Shown: in pieces, positions 11,172 through 23,600 of the stretch
How the letters are laid out: each line of letters begins with the position of its first letter
Position numbering within the stretch: the stretch's first letter is position 1
DNA from: Brachionus koreanus
Taxonomy: Eukaryota > Rotifera > Eurotatoria > Ploima > Brachionidae
Reading direction: 5' to 3'
Assembly (NCBI GenBank): GCA_016987375.1
Contig: PJRA01000509.1
Coordinates: forward strand, 363,313 to 427,312
Length of the DNA: 64,000 nucleotides
The notes under the pieces: generated by a model
Database searches by the model: none
Told to the model about the DNA's origin: nothing
The model's input: only the letters and a program-made list of their open reading frames with translations
Translations under genes and position numbers: made by a program

Positions 11172-14100
11172 ATGGAAACTAACAAAAATCAAAAGCAATC
11201 TAAGATTAAAATTATACTTGCAGGTAATTATCTTTTATTGTGCCTATATATAATTTTACTTTGATCTTTTTTTTTTATTTTTTTTTTATCTTTAAATTAA
11301 AAATAGCTTTTCTAATTTTTATTATCAATATTTGAAGAATTTACTAAATACTAAATCGCTAGCATTAAAAGACATCTACTTTTTTTTTGTTGAAAATTAT
11401 TGTTGCTTAAAAAAGTAATTTTTGCACTAATTAAATAAGAATCGATAAGAGATTTCAAAATTTTTATTCAACATGACAAAGTAGTAATTTATTCTATAAA
11501 TTTATTGAAATTTCATTGATGTAAAAAAATATTTTTCAAAAAAGTAATAAAAAAATATTAATATCTTAAGTATTTGGATTTTACGCCGCACTATATTTGC
11601 CTTTGGTGCCTCAAAATATTTAATTTTCAAGGCTTAAAATATGATACTATTTTTAAAATAGTATTATAATTGCCTGAGGCATTGTCAAATACTGAACTAT
11701 AAAAAAGAACAAATTCAGAGCCATTAAATCAATGCATAAAGGAAAAGACTGCATTAGCTTGCGCATGTACCTAGAATGAAAGAAAAAAGGAGGCCAAAAG
11801 CACCCCAAGGGCGACGTAAGGTAGGAAGACAATCAGTTACATGGAGGCCAACAATTGAAAATAAGCTAATTAAAATGAGAATAACGTGAGATTTTCTGTT
11901 TCAAATTTTGATTTTTTAAACTTTTTTAAATTTAAAGAGTTTTAAAAATTCATATTAATTTTTTTTAATTTAGTTTTTCAATTTAATTTACATGTTCAGT
12001 AATTAGATCTAAACTTTAAAAAGATGATAAATGAAAAAAGCAATCGTCAAATATTTGATCATAGAATATAAACTTTTAGAATCTAAATTTTGAAGTGATT
12101 AATTTTTAGTTTAAAAAACGAAATTATGCATAAAATGTTTTTAAAGATATCTAAAATAAAATTTAACTGGAGCAAAAAATTTAATATTATTAAAAAAAAA
12201 ATTATAAATTTATGAAAAAAAACTTTTTTTTTAATTTAATTTCTAATTAATAGTTTTGAAGCATTTGATAATAACATTATAAATTGATAAATTGATTTTA
12301 TGTTTAACGATTTTAAATTAAGTGGCAAATAGAAAATTAATTGATGGATAATTTCTAATCTTTATAAACATCTCGTTTTCAATTAATTTTAAGGTATTGT
12401 AAAAATCAATGTAACATAAATTCGTTTTTGTAATAAATTTTTTTCTTATAAAACAAATTTAAAAAGGCAGAAAAAAAAAGATTTCCCCTAAAATTCTTAG
12501 TACATGCGCAAGCCAATGCAGTCTTTTTCTTAATGCATTAACTTAATTTCAAAAATTAATGCAGAGAAATGTTTTCAGGTGTAACAAAACATGTTGAATC
12601 GTAACCATGTAATGTGCATATTTCTGCATTCAAGATATAAAAATTAATTTTAATGAATGTTTTCTTCGAAGATATGCTTCTGCAATAAATTTTTTACTCA
12701 AATAATATTTTAAATAAAAATTTTTTCAAATAAAATCTTTTGAGCATTATGATTTTAATTTTATCATAAACTTCAATTTGCCAAATAATCGAGTTTATTT
12801 AATGAATGAACAAGATTGGATTGCATATTTAATGAAGAAGGGTTATATTTTATTTTGCAAAAAAAACGAATTTATACAAAATTGGTCCTTTTAAATTGGT
12901 GGTGATGTATATATAAAAAAGAGAAAAAAATGTTAATATAAATTAATAATAATAATAATAAGCTACGGCAAGCAGGCTTGCGAAGATGTTTTACTAGGAA
13001 AGCAGCTATGGTAGCTAGATACAACGAAGACTAGATTCATTTTCAAAGACATAGTCGGTATTGGTGAAGATACATGATTAGGACAAAATATAAACAAAGT
13101 GTGAGAGAGTTACGGCTAAGACAAATTCAGGATAATTTAAATACGATTAATTCTATAAAAATTTAACTGCTATTGCTTTTATTTGATTGAGAGAATATTA
13201 GCTTAAATCTATTCTATTTTTAGTTTTTTAGAGATAATAAAATAAAATAAACAATTAATTAATTAGATAATTATATTATATATTAATTATAAAATTTTTT
13301 GATTTATAAACTTAATAATGAAAATTTTTTTTAAAAAACTTTCAATTTAAAAATTCAATTAAGCTTTTATTTTTGAAATTTAGCTAAGAAAAAACTAAAA
13401 GCTTTAGTAGAAATTTACCTTTTAGAATTGAAATTAATAAAATGATAAATGTGAATTCTTTTTACTTAATACTTTTATCAATAGCTTTTTTTCATCAAAA
13501 GATTATAAAAAATCTCTTTATAATCTTACTACTTAGTAGTGTTGGGTACCGTCAGCGAAAGTCATTGGGCCACCAAAACTTGGTCGTTTTGATGGTCGTG
13601 TACAAAAATAAAATTTGAAAAATTTTCTTATATAAAAATTGGATAGATAAAAAAATTAAGATTAAGAAAAAAAGCTATAATTTAGAAAAAATAAATTTTT
13701 TTCTCGTACGGCCAACACCAAGTTTTGGCGGTTCAGTGACGCACCCAACTTTCCCTACTACTTCGGAAAAGTATTTGTGTTTTTTCCTTTTCCTTAACGA
13801 GGTTTCAATTTAAAGTTTATAAATTGGAAAAATTAAATTTTTTTTTAATTAAAAATTTTTTTAGCGATAAATTTTCTAATTTTGAATTACTAGAATTATA
13901 CCTGGATTCATGTTTCTATCGATCAAGCTATGTGCAAGTGAATTTATATAGCTAGAAAAAGAACTTTTTGCATGACTCTCATGACTTTTTTTATTAATTT
14001 TGAAATTTCTTTAAACCAAAAATATCTTATAACAAAAAAGCATCCAGTATCAGGATAATGATAAAAATTGTTTATTTGTTTGAAAAAATAATTTTTTTTT

Positions 14101-17100
14101 AAGGCCACAGTGGAGTGAATCAATTGGGCGGAGTGTTCGTAAATGGGCGACCATTGCCGGATTCAATGCGGCAAAAGATTGTAGAGCTAGCACATCAAGG
14201 TTCACGTCCGTGCGAAATATCGCGCCTTTTGCAAGTCTCAAATGGTTGTGTAAGCAAAATATTGAGTCGGTATTACGAAACAGGGTCGATAAAGCCTCGA
14301 GCAATAGGTGGTAGCAAACCAAGAGTTGCTACTCCGTCTATAGTTGAGCATATTAGACGCTTCAAGAAAGATCATCCTTCCATATTTGCTTGGGAGATTC
14401 GAGAAAAACTGCTCAGGAACAAAGTCTGTAATCATCACAATATTCCAAGTGTAAGTTTGAATCAATTTTAATTAATTGATACTTAAAATTAAACAATAAA
14501 TCTTGATTAAAGATTTCATCTATAAATCGAGTATTGAGAAATTTGTCTACAACAAAAAGTTCAAGCGATAGTGATCTAAATGTTGAGTCGAAAGTTGAAT
14601 TATGCGATTCGCCAGAAATAGAAAGTGTAATAATTGAAAAAGGGCCTTGTGAGGACTCATTGTTTGTGCCAAAAAAAAGCCGAGATTTGAAAGAATTCGA
14701 AAGTTTGAATTCTTGTGGAAAAGAGATAAGCAAAAATATTATACTTGCAACCACAAATAATCCTAGACAAACACCTAAAAACAACTTAGTAAATGATTCT
14801 AAACTCAATCCAACACTTGACAGCTTTAACTATTGGCAATCTTTTTTTTCTACTAAATTTGGATCAATTGGTAATTTTTTTTTTCGTTCAAATTACTTAT
14901 CTGATTTGAGAGAGAATTAAAGATAAGATTTTAGTCAATAATCAAGTTGTCTAAAAAAAGTGTAATTTTCGCTTCATTTTGTTTATCAAAATTAAATCTT
15001 TTCAATCATTATAGTCAAGTGATCAGTATTATTGGGCTCTAACTGAATTCAAATTCTAGCATGTAATTTAGATTTAAACAAAATTTTTATCTGCCTTCAA
15101 GGTCTAATTTAAAGGTTTAAATTTGAATTAAAATAAGTTTTGACTGAAAAAAAAAAGCTAAAAATTCAAAAATTCTTGATTTAATCTTTTTCAAAATTGG
15201 TAAATTTTAATCTTTAAGTTAAGCTTGAAAATATATTTTTTTTTTTTAGTCGAGTTTTCTGATGGTTGGATTTCTGAGTTTTTCAGCTGACGCTGATGAT
15301 TTTTGAAATAAATGTTGAGCAAATAAGAGAAAGAGCTTTCTAAAAATTTTGATAAATTGTTGTTTAGATATTGCACAAAGCATTCTAAATTAAATGTAGA
15401 CCCGAACATGAAATTGCTCAAGCAAGCTTTTATTTCCAAGAATCATGGCTCAAAAGACATGCATAATTTTTCTCTTTCTTTGTTTTAGTTTTTTTGTTTC
15501 CAAAAAAAAATATTATTTCATTGACTGAACGATACTTAAGTATTGAGATAAATTTATCTGTTAAAGATCTTATTGTTTTACAATTGATTCTTATTGCATT
15601 TATATTCATCACATATTCAGTGTTCACACAAGCGCAACTCAATTAAGCATTTATTTGTCTTATTAAAAAATCTATTCAATTTTATTCGTTCTTTAAAATA
15701 CCTTACCAAGCTCAGTATTCTAAGCTTAGCATCAAAATTTGCCATTACCTTAATATTGCGGTTATAATTTCTAAAAATTTTAATTCACATTAGAAAAAAT
15801 GATTGACGGTTATTATAATTATCAATTAAAATTATCCTCTCAATCAGGTACAAGTTAAAAAATTAGCCTTTTTTTTTGTTTACTAATTTTCATCTGTTTT
15901 CACAATTTAAGTCGAGGATTACAACAGACATTGCGTTAACTTGCAGAACTCAAGCCAACTGAATGGTCAAATGGTATCGCCCAAAGTTAACTTGCCGCAT
16001 CATCCAGCAGGCATCAACCAACATGACGGTCCGTTCAACTTTCAAAAAAACCTGAATGATTCGTCGAATGAATTTTTTGGATACAACCAATTACCCTCCA
16101 TGCATCATCACCACCAGAACCAAAGTCAAAATGAAATGCATGTACACTATCCAACATCGGCAAATTTCTACTCAGCAGAATCATTGTCCTCAATTTCGTC
16201 GACTTCTTCCTCGAACAATTTTCAGAGTATTCCTAGTCAAGTGCATGTTCATAGCATGGCTCAATATCCGATCGAAGTCAAACACGAAAAGCTATTCATG
16301 AATCACCAGGAGCAAAGGAACAGCACCGAAGGCCAATTGTTACCCAAAACAGAACCCGAAAACTTCCAGGATTTGTCAAAGCTTAAGAAAAAAATGCAGC
16401 GCAATCGAACATCGTTTAGCCAGCACCAAATTGAAATATTGGAGAGCGGTAATTTAAACCAAGCGGATAAAATCCCTAATTAAAAAAAAAAAAAAGTTTA
16501 AAGCTTTAATGCAAAGGATTTTATTTTTTGATTAAAAGAAAAAGAAAATTATATTTTTTTCTTAGAATTTGAAAGAACACATTATCCAGATGCTTATTCA
16601 AGAGAACAATTGTCGAAAAGAATTCGATTGCCAGAGACCAAAATACAGGTCTGGTTCTCGAACAGACGTGCTAAGTGGAGACGCGAAGAAAAGCTATTAG
16701 GAAAAAATCCATCACCATCGGTCCTTTCGGTCTCATCGGCTTCTTCAAATAGTAATAAAAAAATAGCCGAAAAAACAATTAAAAAAAGTCATCAGGCAAA
16801 ATTTTTTTCTCCTCCTAATGGAACAAGCAATCCAGTTTTGAACAATTCTGTGTCATCATCTGAATCGACTCCCGCTCAATCGCCTATGGTTCAAAACGGA
16901 TTTCCTCTTTTGTACAATTCTCTAGTCGGTTCACGTGAGACCATTGCTCACAATCAAAATAACATGGATCATGAATCAATTGCAGACGAATCCAAGTTCT
17001 ATTTGCCAAGTAAGATTTTTTCTCAATTCAATGTCATACGATATTTTTTTAAAAATAAAAATTACAGATTATTGCCAAGTGATGACATGTGAACACCTAT

Positions 17101-17111
17101 CGTATGACTAA
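11172..17111 (+). CDS. Pax6: Pax6/eyeless paired-box homeobox transcription factor
   Basis: Assembled exons: 11172-11223, 14104-14450, 14513-14870, 15912-16448, 16566-17009 and 17068-17111; phases match at every join, about 593 residues. Exon 1 (METNKNQKQ...) ends GCAG/GTAATT and joins at phase 1 to [10 protein letters not shown], the paired-domain start. The paired domain (about 19-146) has the PAI helix set RQKIVELA, the recognition stretch [13 protein letters not shown] with the Pax6-type Gln and Asn, and the RED subdomain [12 protein letters not shown], completed across a 62-nt intron as [15 protein letters not shown]. The homeodomain (about 414-473) is split by a 117-nt intron: [17 protein letters not shown] then [16 protein letters not shown]...[14 protein letters not shown], with Ser50 of the paired class. 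A Ser/Pro-rich activation tail follows. AATAAA at 17242. Pax6 directs eye and brain development. The last exon choice is less sure: reading through 17010 instead stops at 17092. Confidence 0.93.
11729..12540. repeat. Element or foldback with ~50-bp inverted ends
   Basis: The left end (11729-11780) carries GACTGCATTAGCTTGCGCAT and the right end (12491-12540) its near-perfect reverse complement, including the flanking AATGCAT. The arms are about 710 bp apart. Such ends suit a non-autonomous DNA element; target-site duplications are not obvious. Confidence 0.6.
11771..11890 (+). pseudogene. LINE reverse-transcriptase C-terminal relic
   Basis: A short open plus-strand frame reads [18 protein letters not shown], the GKRKRGRPxTTWRRxxE tail motif common at the end of many metazoan non-LTR retrotransposon ORFs. 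No other RT motif is adjacent, so this is a fragment. It starts within the left inverted arm of the 11729-12540 repeat. Confidence 0.55.
12963..13166 (+). pseudogene. Unrecognised coding-like patch with two stops
   Basis: This patch is richer in GC and in basic codons than its surroundings. One plus frame of 67 codons has two internal stops and reads as Arg/Gln/Leu-rich peptide ([19 protein letters not shown], then [16 protein letters not shown]). It looks like decayed protein-coding DNA, most likely from a mobile element, but I do not recognise the family. Confidence 0.35.
13529..13765. repeat. Terminal-inverted-repeat element (MITE), copy A
   Basis: The left end has GTTGGGTACCGTCAG followed by CCACCAAAACTTGGT; the right end (about 13715-13765) is its reverse complement with small indels. 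The same terminal sequence bounds the element at 17.7 kb and the internal A/T segment is similar in inverted orientation, so both belong to one family of about 240-270 bp. No coding capacity. Confidence 0.75.
15794..15847 (+). other. Pax6: Pax6 cassette or alternative first exon
   Basis: Between the exons ending at 14870 and starting at 15912 lies a small exon with a consensus acceptor (TTAG before 15794) and donor (GTACAAGT from 15848). As an internal 54-nt phase 1-1 exon it inserts [17 protein letters not shown] in frame, resembling the conserved linker block DGMYDKLRMLNGQ after the Pax6 paired domain. It also holds an ATG at 15799 with an in-frame stop just upstream (15781-15783), so it could be the first exon of a paired-less isoform, as known for Pax6 in other animals. 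Either reading joins the 15912 exon in phase. Confidence 0.65.
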
Positions 17112-17674
17112 ATTTTCGATTTTTTATCAGTAATATTTTTTTAAGATGGTAGAAATGAACAATTAAACATGGAATTTTGTCCATCTAAATCATCATGCAT
17201 TCAGCTAAAACAGGACGAAAGCAAAAGTTCAATTCAATTCAAATAAAAAATATTTAGATAAACAAAAAGACATTTAATGTCAATTTTCTTTTAATTTGGC
17301 CTAAAATAATCATCTATAGATTTTTTATTATGTTTATTTTTATAATGTAAAAAGTGTAAAATTAAAATTAGATTTTTATATCGTCTGTTTTGCTTAGCTA
17401 AAATTTAAATTGATTTTTAACAATATATTTTTAAAACTGATTGCATATTGATTAAAACTATTATTTTGTTCTCTTAAGCAGTAAATATTTCGATTTACTC
17501 TCTTAAGAAATATGTTTATTTGTAAATATATTTTTTTAAGAATTTGTTTATTTGAAAAATAAAAAGAAAATATTAATAGAATAATGCATTTGCTTATTTT
17601 ATTTAATTTTTTGATTTTTGTTCAAAATTTATTAATTAAAAATAAAAAAAAAAATTTGAAAAGTTTTTGTTAGG

Positions 17675-17947
17675 GGCATTTTTTCTTCTTAGTTTACACA
17701 ATTAATGTAGGTTTTTGTTAGTTTTGGGTTCTGTCAGTGGCGGCCACAAAATTTTATTGTTCTTTCTTATACTCAATTTTTTTATCTATCAAAGTTTCAT
17801 ATTTGAATTTTTTTTTAATTTTAATTTTGTATACGGCCATCAAAACGGCTAACAAAATTTTTTCGCGGTTCAATGGCCGCTACTGACGGTACCCAAAACT
17901 AAAATCAAAAGCTACATTAATTCTCTAAACTATGAAGAAAAAATGTC
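17675..17947. repeat. Terminal-inverted-repeat element (MITE), copy B
   Basis: Terminal inverted repeats of about 72 bp (17675-17748 and 17874-17947) share AATTAATGTAG and AGTTTTGGG followed by TACCGTCAG (one arm has TTCTGTCAG). The centre is A/T-rich without an open frame. Same family as 13529-13765; the motif GGGTACCGTCAG also occurs alone near 6870. Confidence 0.85.
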
Positions 17948-19060
17948 TGTTAAAAAGTCACATGTAAGTTAATTTTTGTCTCAGCAAACATACGTATTTG
18001 AAGCTCAAATAATATTCTAAAAAATATTATATATCAGCTAATTAAGAGCATTTTTTTTATTTATCTAAATTAATTAAAAATGGGTTATCAAAATCGGTTT
18101 CGTTCAGGAAAATATTATAACAAACAAACTAATAACCAGGCATAAAACAACAAGGCCGAATGATCTATATAAAACGGCTCAATTACTATTGGATTCTAAG
18201 GCACAGTATTCTAAAAGCTCGCAATTTATAAAAAAAAACAATCTTGTTTGAAATTGATTTTTATTATTCATATTTCTGGCATTTCTATGTTATTTTAATT
18301 TTTTTTTCAAAATTTATCTTTTAATTAATTTTTTTTATATGGATAACACAAAAAAATTTATAATAAAAAAAAATTAAAATTTTTTAATCGCTTTTTGATT
18401 TTTGAATTTTCAAAAGTCTCTTAAATGCGCTCTTTTAATTCATTTAAAATTTCAAAATCTTTTATCTCTAAATATTTAGAATTTAAAAGATATTTAGTAA
18501 TTTTTAGGTTGGATATGATTAACATTAGCAATATACATCTTCATCTTTATTATTTACAATTGAAATATGTCATCAACAGTCAGTGATTTGCCAGTAAGTA
18601 TTGGATCTTCACAATTTCAATACTCGTAAGTTAATAATTTTTTTTCAGAAGAATAAATGTCGGATATTGTCGTTCACTTATCTTAACATCATACTATTTA
18701 CTAAAATGTAATGCTACATGTAGCTGACTGAAATTAGGATTTTCCTCATGAAATTGGACAATTTCTCTTTTAATATCTAGATTTCTTTTAACTTTTTACC
18801 CCAGTTCATTCATTTGTTATTTTTAAAAAATTAATTTAATTGTAAATAAACATACACTATAATGCTTTTTTTAAATTAATTAAAAGATAAAAATAAAAAT
18901 TTAATTGTCGGAATTCAGAAATATTATATTAAAAATTTATACCGACATAATATGTTGGATAATTTAAATAATTGACCATGTAATAAATCATGAAGCAATG
19001 AGATAAAGAAATTTAATCGGAATTTTGAGAATTCCGGATTATCGAGGGTTGACTGTATTT
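17948..19060. other. Intergenic AT-rich region
   Basis: No gene recognised. Short A/T runs and scattered start codons only; nothing supports an exon. Confidence 0.4.
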
Positions 19061-19217
19061 GTTTTTTAACTGTCTTGTCGGACCGTAAATTTTTATGCTC
19101 GGATCTATTATGAGCGGAATAGGCACGTCAAAATTCATAAGATCTAAAGAAGATTTTCGTTTAATTTTTTTATTACATCTCTCAAGTTATCTAGCAATTC
19201 AATTTAAAAATTTGTTC
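19061..19217. pseudogene. Scrambled, internally deleted VPS34 gene fragment
   Basis: Three pieces of the neighbouring VPS34 gene are joined in the gene's own order. 19061-19081 equals 20795-20815 exactly; 19083 to about 19160 matches 21550-21630 with a few changes; about 19165-19217 matches 21817-21883, including the intron start. The parts between are missing. Because intronic sequence is retained, it is a DNA-level copy with deletions and not a processed pseudogene. Confidence 0.85.
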
Positions 19218-19408
19218 AAAAATTTTAATAAAATTTAACTAATTGTATTATTGATAAAGAAAAAACTTTAAAATGCTTTTAAAAGAAATTTTTGTTTAAA
19301 TATAAAAATTATATTTATTAAATTCATTGATAGTTTTTAGTAAAGATTAAAAAAAAAAGGTACATAATTTTGAAAATATTCTTAATTATAGCATATAGAT
19401 CCTTTTCC

Positions 19409-20009
19409 TCAAATGGCAAGTTTACTTATTCCCAGGAAAATGGCCAAATTTAAATGATTTTTTTTTGGATCATCTTCTTTTTCAAGTCCATAGTAATCCA
19501 AAAACTTATTAATATCATCATTTGAAAGCTCTCTGAATTGTTTCACATTGACTATGTTGACTGGTATTCGCTTTCTTGTTATCTTAATGAGAAAAAAACT
19601 CAATTTTCTTAAATTTAGATTTTTTTCAAACCTTAATTAGCTTTATTTCGTCAAGTGGATCGTCTTGTTTGCTATTGAATAACCGAATTGACATATTGTA
19701 ATCAACATACTTTGTTTGATTAGAGTAACTATGATAAAATCTTTCAATGAAATTATCCAACTTTTCATTCATTTTTTTAAAGTTATCTAAATGCCTGTCA
19801 AACTTTTTGACATGGGTATCAAAATTTTTGACATGGGTATCAAAATTCTCAACATGTGTATCAAAATTTTTTAAATGTTCATCATATTTTTCTATCATCG
19901 AATCCAGTTTTTCTTCCATCGATTTCATAAAACTTAATGGGTTTGTTAAAAAAGGCGTTGCTTTTTTTAAAGCATCGCATAAATCTGAAATTTGCTGTTG
20001 GGCTTCCAT
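19409..20009 (-). CDS. Uncharacterised coiled-coil protein, 2 exons
   Basis: Exons 20009-19632 and 19582-19409 join in phase 0 across a 49-nt intron (weak GTTTGA donor, CATTAAG acceptor), giving 183 residues: ...DEIKLIK/ITRKRIPVNIV.... The N-terminal two thirds are helical and charged, with an 8-residue repeat (NFDTHVE, NFDTHVK, NFDTHVK, KFDRHLD) at about residues 48-77 that predicts a coiled coil or a tethered stalk. The C-terminal part (RELSNDDINKFLDYYGL) looks like a small globular domain. No signal peptide or membrane segment. It lies about 650 bp beyond the 3' end of VPS34 on the same strand, with its own start. I do not recognise the family. Confidence 0.75.
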
Positions 20010-20657
20010 CTAAATATTAAAAGAATTTTTTAAAAGCTTATTAAAAAAAATCTAACTTTCAAATTTTTCTTTAAGCCAAAAATCAAAAATGATTAAAAAC
20101 AATGTTTTTCAAAAATTTCAATCGCTTTAACAAGGCGATTAGATTTTCATTCAAACTCTCTATTCAAAGCAAGCACAAACTTGAGAGTTTGAATACGAAA
20201 GAATCCCTAGAATTTTGAAAATTATTGCAATTTATAATTAAAAACTTTTGCAAAACAAACTATTTTACTTGTTTTGAAAAAAAAAATTCTATTGAAAATC
20301 TAATAGCCTTTTTCAAACGACTGAAAATTTTCATATTTAAAAATTTTACAAGATTTTAAAACCGGATAGTTGATGTAAGAGAAAAAAAACTAATGTTCGG
20401 CAAATTTTTGTTTACTATCTTATTATATAATTTTTTTAATCCTTTTTTAAATTTAATTGACTAATAAAAATAATAAATTTTAATTTATTTTTTTTTTAAT
20501 TTTAAAAATAATTTAATTTAAAAAAATATTAATTATTAAATGTATTTTTCTTTAATAAAATAAAAAATTTTAATTTAGAAAAAAAGGAAGAAGCCATCCG
20601 TCAACATCAGCAATATTTAAGCTTTGCTTAGAATGATCATAAAGCGCCAAAAGATGT
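20010..20657. other. Short intergenic region between VPS34 and the coiled-coil gene
   Basis: A/T-rich. A 12-bp hairpin around 20149-20195 (TTCAAACTCTC and its complement) is the only structure seen. Probably 3' UTR of VPS34 plus promoter of the downstream gene. Confidence 0.4.
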
Positions 20658-23600
20658 TTATTTTCGATTAGTGTTATAATGATGAATCACATCAGTAATA
20701 TTGCCTACTAAACTACCATAGTTGTTTTCAATCTCTTTAATAAGCGAATATTGAGCTTGTTCATCACTCAGGTCCAATTTGAACTTATCTATTAGTTTTT
20801 TAACTGTCTTGTCGGGCTCTAAAGCAATACCGGGAATATTAGCGTCAATCATAAGAGAAAATAAATTCAATATTAAATTTGCATGCCGCCTTAGCTGCAG
20901 AAAAGCGTTGCAACAATATTTTTTAAAATCTTCATATTCTTTATTTTCTTTGCCGTCTGAACCATAGATACCACCCATTCCATCAGCAAAATCTTTTGTC
21001 CATTTGATAGTAGGTTGAAACAGCTTGGGATCTTGGCCAAGTATGTAGCCAAAATCTATGTGAACAATCTTACCACATCTGGTTATTAAAATATTGTCGT
21101 AGTGTCTGTCTCCAATTCCTAAAATATAAGTAATTACAATATACCCAGCGCTGCTTTTTACATAATTGTCCATTGCTTCGGCTTTTATTCCATATTTGTC
21201 AGTACTAGATGGATTGTTTTTCTTCAAAAATTCTCTAATTGATCTGTACTCTGAGTTATTAAGAATATTTGATACAGGTACTGCATCAACAAATTGTAAG
21301 AATCCTTCTTTTACTCCTGTGGCAATTACTTTGTAAGGCGAAAGTTTAAGATCCAAATTTTCCTGTTTTAATAATTTATCCATCAAAGCAATCATTTGAA
21401 GAATGAGTTGATCTTGTCGCAAATCGTCTCCTATCTTGTAGATAACAGAGTATTCTGGATCAATGAAACTTTTACTAGGCAATGCTTTGAAAACAAATTT
21501 GCACGGCATTAAATTACTCTTGAACATTTTTGTTTTATCACAGTCAATGCCGTAAATTTTTATGCTCGGATCTATTATGAGCGGAATAGGCGCGTCCAAA
21601 TTCATAAGATCAAAAGAAGATTTTTCCGTATTTTTTAATAATGATATTAGTTTATTTAGCTTTTTCTCCATTCTTCCCTCTTCTCTGCTCACTGCTTTGA
21701 CTATTTCATTTAATGCTTTGAGAAATTTTTCCTGGTTTATAATGCTATTGTAAATTGATCGGGCAGTTTGATCTCCCTTTAGAAAAATTCAATTTTTGAC
21801 ATTTAGAAAATTTTTATTTAATTTTTTAATTACATCTCTTAAGTTTTCTAGCAATTCGTCCATAAAAATTTGAAAATTTGTTCTTGCCGAAAGGTTATTT
21901 GAATATTGGTTAGCTGTTCCAGCTAGATTACTGCTAGATGACGAAGCATGTGCATTAGTTAATGATGAACTTTGTCCAAATAAATTCATGGTTGATGCTG
22001 ATGAACTCAAAACCTTTGAGTCATTTATTTCTACTTTAAGGAACCAATAGAGACATAATGCTACTATTTCATCTTTAGTTGCTCTCTCAAGCAAAAATGA
22101 CTTTAAGTTAAGCTTTAAAATTTATTATTTTTAGTTGATATAAAAAAATTGCTTTTTATTTTATTTACTTCAAAAGTGTTCAAGGGTTCTATTTGATTAA
22201 ACAAATTTCTATTATGGATAATTGTCTGAGAGGCAAGCGGTGGTGATGACGAATATGCAAAATTGTTCTCGTAATCATCGCTCTTAGGCTGTCTTATTGA
22301 ACTTGATGATATGTTGGACGAAATATTGATTGGCATTGCAGATGCAGAAGTAGAGTTGCTGCATCCACTTGTAGTTCTAAGAAAAAACAAAAATTAGAAA
22401 AATCAAAAGTTTTTCAGCAAATAAATTTTTAAAAATTAAAAAAATTCTTTACGACCAGTCTTATATTGACTGATAACAGCTAAAATCAGGGTTTTGTCAA
22501 ATTTAGTATAATAAAACAGAACAAAATGTTGAAAATTCTTATAAGTTTTCTTTTAAAAGTCAAAAGCAAGTTCTGTAAATGCAACATGGTGCAACATTCT
22601 AAATTTCATTATTATCAACAATCTGGTAAAACTCTGCNNNNNNNNNNNNNNNNNNNNNNNNNNNNNNNNNNNNNNNNNNNNNNNNNNNNNNNNNNNNNNN
22701 NNNNNNNNNNNNNNNNNNNNNNNNNNNNNNNNNNNNNNNNNNNNNNNNNNNNNNNNNNNNNNNNNNNNNNNNNNNNNNNNNNNNNNNNNNNNNNNNNNNN
22801 NNNNNNNNNNNNNNNNNNNNNNNNNNNNNNNNNNNNNNNNNNNNNNNNNNNNNNNNNNNNNNNNNNNNNNNNNNNNNNNNNNNNNNNNNNNNNNNNNNNN
22901 NNNNNNNNNNNNNNNNNNNNNNNNNNNNNNNNNNNNNNNNNNNNNNNNNNNNNNNNNNNNNNNNNNNNNNNNNNNNNNNNNNNNNNNNNNNNNNNNNNNN
23001 NNNNNNNNNNNNNNNNNNNNNNNNNNNNNNNNNNNNNNNNNNNNNNNNNNNNNNNNNNNNNNNNNNNNNNNNNNNNNNNNNNNNNNNNNNNNNNNNNNNN
23101 NNNNNNNNNNNNNNNNNNNNNNNNNNNNNNNNNNNNNNNNNNNNNNNNNNNNNNNNNNNNNNNNNNNNNNNNNNNNNNNNNNNNNNNNNNNNNNNNNNNN
23201 NNNNNNNNNNNNNNNNNNNNNNNNNNNNNNNNNNNNNNNNNNNNNNNNNNNNNNNNNNNNNNNNNNNNNNNNNNNNNNNNNNNNNNNNNNNNNNNNNNNN
23301 NNNNNNNNNNNNNNNNNNNNNNNNNNNNNNNNNNNNNNNNNNNNNNNNNNNNNNNNNNNNNNNNNNNNNNNNNNNNNNNNNNNNNNNNNNNNNNNNNNNN
23401 NNNNNNNNNNNNNNNNNNNNNNNNNNNNNNNNNNNNNNNNNNNNNNNNNNNNNNNNNNNNNNNNNNNNNNNNNNNNNNNNNNNNNNNNNNNNNNNNNNNN
23501 NNNNNNNNNNNNNNNNNNNNNNNNNNNNNNNNNNNNNNNNNNNNNNNNNNNNNNNNNNNNNNNNNNNNNNNNNNNNNNNNNNNNGTTTTCGGTTCTTCGA

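Larger units (their letters stand above)
11224..14103. other. Pax6 intron 1 (2.9 kb)
   Basis: Much longer than the other introns here. It carries an inverted-end element (11729-12540) containing a LINE C-terminal relic, an ATA microsatellite near 12945-12960, an unexplained coding-like patch (12963-13166) and a terminal-inverted-repeat element (13529-13765). No cis-regulatory site could be identified by eye. Confidence 0.6.

Noticed and set aside
14050..14808. Minus-strand frames opposite the Pax6 paired-box exons
   Set aside because: Antisense shadows; the plus strand carries the conserved paired domain.
15941..15943. TTG at 15941 as a start for a separate homeodomain gene
   Set aside because: The frame is open upstream to a splice acceptor at 15911 and joins in phase to the Pax6 exons; TTG starts are not expected here.
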